A stretch of 16,294 nt of DNA from assembly GCA_026985615.1 (NCBI GenBank), contig JALSQD010000022.1, forward strand, positions 1 to 16,294, given 5' to 3'. The stretch comes from Thermaceae bacterium (lineage in GTDB: Bacteria; Deinococcota; Deinococci; Deinococcales; Marinithermaceae). The position numbers were made by a program, and so were the translations under genes. The notes beneath the pieces are model-generated. The model searched no databases, was not told the origin of the DNA, and saw only the letters and a program-made list of their open reading frames with translations. Shown here in pieces: positions 12,923 to 16,294 of this stretch (its first letter is position 1; the number at the start of each line of letters is the position of its first letter).

Positions 12923-14021
12923 ATGGACGCACGTGAACTGAAGCAGAAACTCGACGCCCTCCGGGGGTATCTTTGACATCGCCGGCAAGAAGGCGCGGCT
13001 GGCGGAACTCGAAGAAGAACTTGGCAAGGAAGACCTCTGGAACGATCCGGCGGCGGCGCAGAAGCTGACCCAGGAAGCGGCGCGGCTGAAGAAAGTGGTG
13101 GAGGAGTACGAGCAGCTCTCGGGCGACCTGGAGAGCCTGATCGAGCTGTGGGACGAGGCCTCGCCCGAGGAACGGGAAAGCCTCGAGCCCGAGCTGGAGG
13201 AGGCCGCGAAGAAGCTCGAGGACCTTTACCACCAGACCCTGCTCGGCTTCGAACACGCCGAGAAGAACGCCATCCTGACGATCAAGCCCGGCGCCGGCGG
13301 CACCGAGGCCATGGACTGGGCCGAGATGCTGCTGCGCATGTACACCCGCTGGGCCGAGCGCCACGGCTTCAAGGTGGAGCTGGTGGACATCACCCCGGGC
13401 CCCGAGGCCGGCATCGACTCGGCCGAGCTGATCGTGCGCGGCGAAAACGCCTACGGCCTGCTCTCGGCCGAGCGCGGCGTGCACCGGCTGGTGCGCCCCA
13501 GCCCCTTCGACTCCACCGGCCGCCGCCACACCAGCTTCGCCTCGGTGGAGGTGAGCCCCGAGGTGGACGACACCGTGGAGATCGAGATCAAGCCCGAGGA
13601 CCTGCGCATCGACGTCTTCCGCGCCCAGGGCCACGGCGGCCAGGGGGTAAACACCACCGACAGCGCGGTGCGCATCGTCCACCTGCCCACCGGCATCATC
13701 GTCACCAGCCAGGCCACCCGCAGCCAGCACAAGAACAAGGAGCTGGCCATGAAGGTGCTGAAAAGCCGCCTCTTCGAGCGCGAATGGCAGAAACGCCAGG
13801 AGGAGATGGCCAAGCTGCGCGGCGAGCAGAAGGCGATCGAGTGGGGCAGCCAGATCCGCAGCTACGTCCTCGACAAGCAGTACGTCAAGGACCACCGCAC
13901 CGGGCTGATGCGCCACGACCCCGACAAGGTGCTGGACGGCGACCTGGACGACCTGATCTGGGCCGGGCTCGAGTGGCGGGCGGGGCTGCACCGGAGCGAA
14001 GCGACCGAAGAGGAAGGCTGA
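12923..14021 (+). CDS. prfB: Peptide chain release factor 2 (programmed +1 frameshift)
   Basis: Encodes RF2, which recognises UGA and UAA in the ribosomal A site and triggers peptide release. Codons 1-17 (MDARELKQKLDALRGYL) are read in one frame. An in-frame TGA at 12974-12976 must then be bypassed by a +1 shift, after which DIAGKKARLAEL continues in the second frame to 14021. The shifted product is 365 residues, the same as E. coli RF2. The stop-codon-reading tripeptide is SPF at 193-195 (RPSPFDSTGRRHTSF) and the catalytic GGQ is at 238-240 (GHGGQGVNTTDSAVRI). Gene finders that do not model the shift start it at 13095 and lose 57 residues. The message appears leaderless. Low RF2 should slow termination at TGA and raise frameshifting, giving autoregulation. 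Confidence 0.95.
12962..12977 (+). promoter_or_regulatory. RF2 programmed +1 frameshift signal
   Basis: CGGGGGTATCTTTGAC differs only in its first base from the well-studied E. coli element. The parts are an internal Shine-Dalgarno-like CGGGGG (12962-12967), a three-base spacer TAT, the slippery CTT (12971-12973), the poor-context stop TGA-C, and the new frame beginning GAC at 12975. Confidence 0.95.
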
Positions 14022-14023
14022 CG

Positions 14024-14093
14024 GGCTGCGCACGCCCTCCGAACCGGGGCGAAGCCAGGCGCTTGGTTCCCGCGCGGGGTGCGTTGCGCAGCC
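14024..14093. ncRNA. Structured element after prfB, four-way-junction-like fold
   Basis: GGCTGCGCA (14024-14032) pairs perfectly with TGCGCAGCC (14085-14093), starting three bases after the prfB stop. Inside, CGCCC/GGGCG (14033-14037 with 14047-14051), a weaker hairpin around 14053-14068, and CCCGCGCGGG (14069-14078) could form three further arms. No U-run follows on either strand, so it is not an ordinary terminator. High GC makes some of this likely by chance. Confidence 0.35.
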
Positions 14094-14154
14094 GAGGAAA
14101 ATCCGAAGCTTGCCACGGCCCCGCCAGCGCCGATTGAACCCGGGCATCCGCAAA

Positions 14155-14212
14155 TCGCGAACCCCGGATCTCGCCCGCTTAACGGACTCGTCCGGGATAC
14201 GAAAGGTCGCGA
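14155..14212. ncRNA. Second nested hairpin between prfB and the SDR gene
   Basis: Three stems nest symmetrically: TCGCGA (14155-14160 with 14207-14212), CCCGGA/TCCGGG (14163-14168 with 14191-14196) and CCG/CGG (14175-14177 with 14183-14185) around a CTTAA loop. It may act as a convergent-transcript terminator without U-runs or as part of a small RNA with the preceding element. Confidence 0.35.
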
Positions 14213-14281
14213 CGGGTGCGGGCCGGCACGGCTGCAAAGGGCCCAGGGATTCGAACCCGCGGATCCCCGCCCCCGGCCGGC

Positions 14282-14983
14282 TTACCAGTCCAGCGGCCGG
14301 TTGCCCGGTCCGAAGAAACCGCCGGTTGGGCCGTCCGGGCCCAGGGTAGCGAGCCAAACGATGGGTTCGGCCCCCTCCTCGGGAGTGCCGGGTGCTGCCG
14401 GGCCGCCCATGCGGGTGCGGATCCAGCCGGGGTGCACGGCGTTGACGCGTACGCCGTGGGGTTTCAGCTCGGCGGCGAGGACCCGGGTGATCATGTTGAG
14501 CGCCGCCTTGGAGCTGCGGTAGGCCAGGTAGCGGGGGCCCGCCGAGGCGAGCTGGCCCATGATCGAGGAAACGTTGACCACGTTGCCGCGCACCCGGACG
14601 AGCAGGGGCGCGAAGGCCTGGGTAACGCGCAGAGTGCCGTAGACGTTGACCTCGAATGTGGCATGAACGGTTTCCACCTGCACCTCGAGCCCGGCCATGC
14701 CCTCATCGAGGAGCACCCCGGCGTTGTTGACCAAAGCGTCTAGGCGGCCGTGGGCGGCTTCGACCGCGCTCCGTGCCGCCATGACGCTACCGGGCCGGGT
14801 CACGTCGAGCACGAGAGGCTCTACCGCAAGCCCCTCGGCGCCGAGGCGCCCGGCCGCCTCTCCGATGGCCGCAGAGTCGCGCCCGGCCAGGTAGGCGAGG
14901 TAGCCGCGCCCAGCGAGCTGGCGCACCACCTCGAAGCCGATGCCGCGGTTCGAACCCGTGACCAGCGCGACCTTGGTTTCCAT
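14282..14983 (-). CDS. Short-chain dehydrogenase/reductase (SDR)
   Basis: A 233-residue classical SDR. The nucleotide-binding motif is TGSNRGIG (9-16), with R13 and R35 favouring NADPH. D60 lies in LVLDVTRP, and NNAG is at 86-89. The catalytic set is N113, S139 or S140, Y155 and K159 (YRSSK). The C-terminus GGFFGPGNRPLDW resembles the carbonyl-reductase-like SDRs. These cytosolic enzymes reduce carbonyl groups of varied small molecules; the substrate here is unknown. ATG at 14983 starts at the family's usual point and has TAGACT six bases upstream with no Shine-Dalgarno site, so it is probably a leaderless message. The 15-base gap to the upstream lipoprotein gene stop is filled mostly by this promoter, so it need not rely on readthrough. 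Confidence 0.9.
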   Translation of the reverse strand: METKVALVTGSNRGIGFEVVRQLAGRGYLAYLAGRDSAAIGEAAGRLGAEGLAVEPLVLDVTRPGSVMAARSAVEAAHGRLDALVNNAGVLLDEGMAGLEVQVETVHATFEVNVYGTLRVTQAFAPLLVRVRGNVVNVSSIMGQLASAGPRYLAYRSSKAALNMITRVLAAELKPHGVRVNAVHPGWIRTRMGGPAAPGTPEEGAEPIVWLATLGPDGPTGGFFGPGNRPLDW

Positions 14984-14989
14984 AGGAAC

Positions 14990-14995
14990 AGTCTA
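14990..14995 (-). promoter_or_regulatory. -10 box TAGACT for a leaderless SDR transcript
   Basis: On the minus strand TAGACT is followed by GTTCCT and then the ATG at 14983, the same hexamer and spacing as the amidase promoter at 1189-1194. The nearest -35-like TTGACC (15021-15016) is 20 bases away, longer than usual. Confidence 0.5.
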
Positions 14996-14998
14996 GCG

Positions 14999-15508
14999 CT
15001 ACTGAGGTGCGGCCAGGTCAAGCACCCAGTACACCCCACTGTGGCCCAGACCCGCGTCGCGGTAGGTGGCGCTCATCAACGCCTCGCAGTGGCCCTCGGT
15101 GCTAGCAAGCCAATCGGCCAGCACTTCTTCTACCGAGATCTGCCCCCGGGCGATGTCTTCGCCCATAGCCACGTAAAGGTAACCTGCCTGTAACAGGCGC
15201 TCGCCCGGAGGCGTTCCGGGGGCGAAATGGATTGCTCCGGGCGGGGTATCGTGGCTCAAAACACGCGCCGCGTCCATGTCTTCTGCGTGCATCTGCGCAG
15301 CCCAGTTGATCCGACCGTCATCGTAAAGTGGCCCTGCTGGGGGCATTTCACCAGAGGCGCACTCGTAGCCCCGGCTGCGAACCTCGTTAATGCGTGCCAG
15401 TAGCGTCTCCAGCTCTGGGCTTAGCTCGACCGCTTTCTGCGAACACGCCGTCAAAACCACAGTCATCACTAACAGCAACAAAAGAATCCCCATTGGAGAT
15501 TTGCGCAT
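14999..15508 (-). CDS. CAP/SCP-domain lipoprotein
   Basis: From ATG at 15508 this is a 169-residue secreted lipoprotein. A basic start and hydrophobic stretch (GILLLLLVMTVVLTAC) lead to a lipobox, with C22 as the lipidated residue. The rest is a CAP (cysteine-rich secretory/SCP-like) domain: LLARINEVRSRG at the first helix, NWAAQMHAEDMDA, a histidine in SHDTPPG, MGEDIARG, and W-ASTEGHCEALMSATYRDAGLGHSG near the end. Bacterial CAP proteins sit on the cell envelope; their biochemical role is mostly unknown. Cysteines in CASGEMPP and GHCEAL could form a disulfide. A GTG at 15517 would add three residues. A TAAACT sequence immediately before that GTG may be the -10 box, which favours the ATG as start. 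It is separated by about 40 bases from the upstream oxidoreductase gene. Confidence 0.85.
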   Translation of the reverse strand: MRKSPMGILLLLLVMTVVLTACSQKAVELSPELETLLARINEVRSRGYECASGEMPPAGPLYDDGRINWAAQMHAEDMDAARVLSHDTPPGAIHFAPGTPPGERLLQAGYLYVAMGEDIARGQISVEEVLADWLASTEGHCEALMSATYRDAGLGHSGVYWVLDLAAPQ

Positions 15509-15549
15509 ATCTCTCACAGTTTATCCTGGTTCCCGCAACCGTAGATAAG

Positions 15550-16294
15550 CTAGGATACCCAAACCAGGCGCACCGCAATCCCATGGAAAACCGCCTGCCG
15601 CCCCACGTCGGTAAGCCGCTCGGGGGTCAGGGCGTTGGCGGGCTCGCCGTCGGGTGCGGCACTCGCGAGCCAGGTCCCCTCCATGACCAGCACCCCGGGC
15701 TGGACCCGGTCGGTAACCCGCAGTCGCCGCTTCACCTGGCTGGCCTCGCTTTCGAGCCGCACGTAGTCCCCATCGGCCAGACCCTCGCGCGCGGCGTCGC
15801 TGGGGTGGATCCAAACCTCTGGCTCGCCCCCCTCGGCCGCGCGCAGGCGCGCGAGCGGGGCGTAGATGGTGCCCAAAAAGTGATGCGCCGGTGGGGTCAT
15901 AAGCAGGTAGGGAAAGGCGTCCGTGGTCTCGGGGGGCGCCACCCTGGGCGGCGGATCGAAGCGCACCTTGCCGCTCGGGGTGTTCGCGCCCTGGGCGTGG
16001 GGGGTGAAGGGGCGGGGCAGGTTCAGCTTCAGCGAACCCGCGGCGCGCAGCTTCTCGAAGCTTACGTTCGCCAGGTGGGGGTGAGCAGCCCCGTCCAGCG
16101 CGATCCGCGCTGCCTCCTCGGCGCTCCAGTAGAGCTCGGGAAGGTCGAGCCCCAGCCGCCGCGCCAGATCGGCGAAGACCCAGGTGTTGGGCCGCGCCTC
16201 GCCCGCGGGCTCCATGACCGCGTCATTCCAATGCAGCCAGTAGGTGCCGTAGCTGGTGTAGAGGTCGGGGTGCTCCAGAAAGGTGGTCGCCGGC
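15550..16294 (-). CDS. Molybdopterin oxidoreductase, C-terminal part (5' end outside window)
   Basis: The frame is open to the right edge of the window, so the first ATG seen (16215) is internal: the residues before it (PATTFLEHPDLYTSYGTYWL, HWNDAV) continue the family pattern into EPAGEARPNTWVFADLARRLG. The 247 visible residues are the end of a DMSO-reductase-family catalytic subunit. The stretch ending in FPYLLMTPPAHHFLGTIY opens the molybdopterin dinucleotide-binding C-terminal barrel, followed by VWIHPSDAAREGLADGDYVRLES and RVQPGVLVMEGTW, all typical. Such enzymes move electrons to or from formate, nitrate, thiosulfate/polysulfide or arsenic compounds. The part that would tell which, with the iron-sulfur and metal-ligand residues, lies outside. 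Confidence 0.9.
   Translation of the reverse strand, partial: PATTFLEHPDLYTSYGTYWLHWNDAVMEPAGEARPNTWVFADLARRLGLDLPELYWSAEEAARIALDGAAHPHLANVSFEKLRAAGSLKLNLPRPFTPHAQGANTPSGKVRFDPPPRVAPPETTDAFPYLLMTPPAHHFLGTIYAPLARLRAAEGGEPEVWIHPSDAAREGLADGDYVRLESEASQVKRRLRVTDRVQPGVLVMEGTWLASAAPDGEPANALTPERLTDVGRQAVFHGIAVRLVWVS

Noticed and set aside
13148..14137. 329-codon plus-strand frame overlapping prfB.
   Set aside because: A shadow frame dominated by Arg, Pro, Gly and Ala; the RF2 frame has the GGQ and SPF motifs.
14130..14160. Second T-loop-like string GGTTCAATC on the minus strand.
   Set aside because: The loop is one base short before the conserved C and the stem does not pair.
14240..14275. Minus-strand tRNA suggested by GGGTTCGAATCCC (T-loop-like).
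   Set aside because: Only three base pairs of the T-stem can form, and a full tRNA would have to extend into the end of the SDR gene, whose C-terminus is normal. No anticodon arm fits.
12849..14357. 502-codon minus-strand open frame covering prfB.
   Set aside because: It is an antisense shadow of prfB: a GC-rich coding sequence leaves the opposite strand open, and its product is low-complexity with no recognisable domain.
14944..14960. T-loop-like GGTTCGAACC.
   Set aside because: It lies in the coding sequence of the SDR nucleotide-binding motif (TGSNRGIG).
1..16294. CRISPR array or transposase genes expected in a defence island.
   Set aside because: No regularly spaced repeats and no transposase, integrase or recombinase motif were found on either strand.

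Overview
The window is GC-rich and probably comes from the Deinococcota (Thermus/Oceanithermus/Meiothermus/Deinococcus side). This is an inference from three things: high GC with C/G third positions, GTG and TTG starts, and several genes whose -10 box (TAnnnT) lies only 6-8 bases before the start codon with no Shine-Dalgarno site, the leaderless pattern typical of that phylum. No 16S gene or other phylogenetic marker is present to settle it.

Left chromosomal block (1-3331). A TauE/SafE-type membrane protein (partial) and a histidine phosphatase form a minus-strand pair. Divergent from them is an amidase translationally coupled to a tiny membrane protein, followed by an NADPH-dependent FMN reductase. 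Right chromosomal block (about 12620-16294). prfB (release factor 2) carries the classical programmed +1 frameshift. It is followed by a highly structured intergenic stretch, then on the minus strand a short-chain dehydrogenase, a CAP/SCP-domain lipoprotein and the C-terminal part of a molybdopterin oxidoreductase.

Middle accessory block (about 3343-12520). Three defence or stress modules are stacked between these housekeeping genes: (i) a HEPN/MNT (HepT/MntA-type) toxin-antitoxin pair, bracketed by a perfect 26-bp direct repeat that consists of the overlapping 3' ends of the reductase gene and of a convergent minus-strand gene; (ii) a fused Xre-HTH/ImmA-like metallopeptidase gene followed by a PIN-like nuclease gene, with a perfect-arm inverted repeat over its putative promoter; (iii) a complete Type I restriction-modification operon, hsdR-hsdM-hsdS, running tail to tail into the PIN gene. 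Between (i) and (ii) lie a YjzC-like small protein and an unlisted 55-residue zinc-ribbon protein. The latter has an ideal ribosome-binding site but AGG where the ATG should be, and a run of strong hairpins upstream.

The edges of the block look like scars. A C-terminal fragment of a minus-strand membrane protein is left at 4620-4739. A well-initiated N-terminal fragment, also on the minus strand, is left at about 12520-12616, and base composition drops sharply at both inner edges. A single ancestral gene, convergent with the reductase and divergent from prfB, may have been split by arrival of the 7.8-kb island, with the HEPN/MNT segment as a separate insertion at its 3' end.
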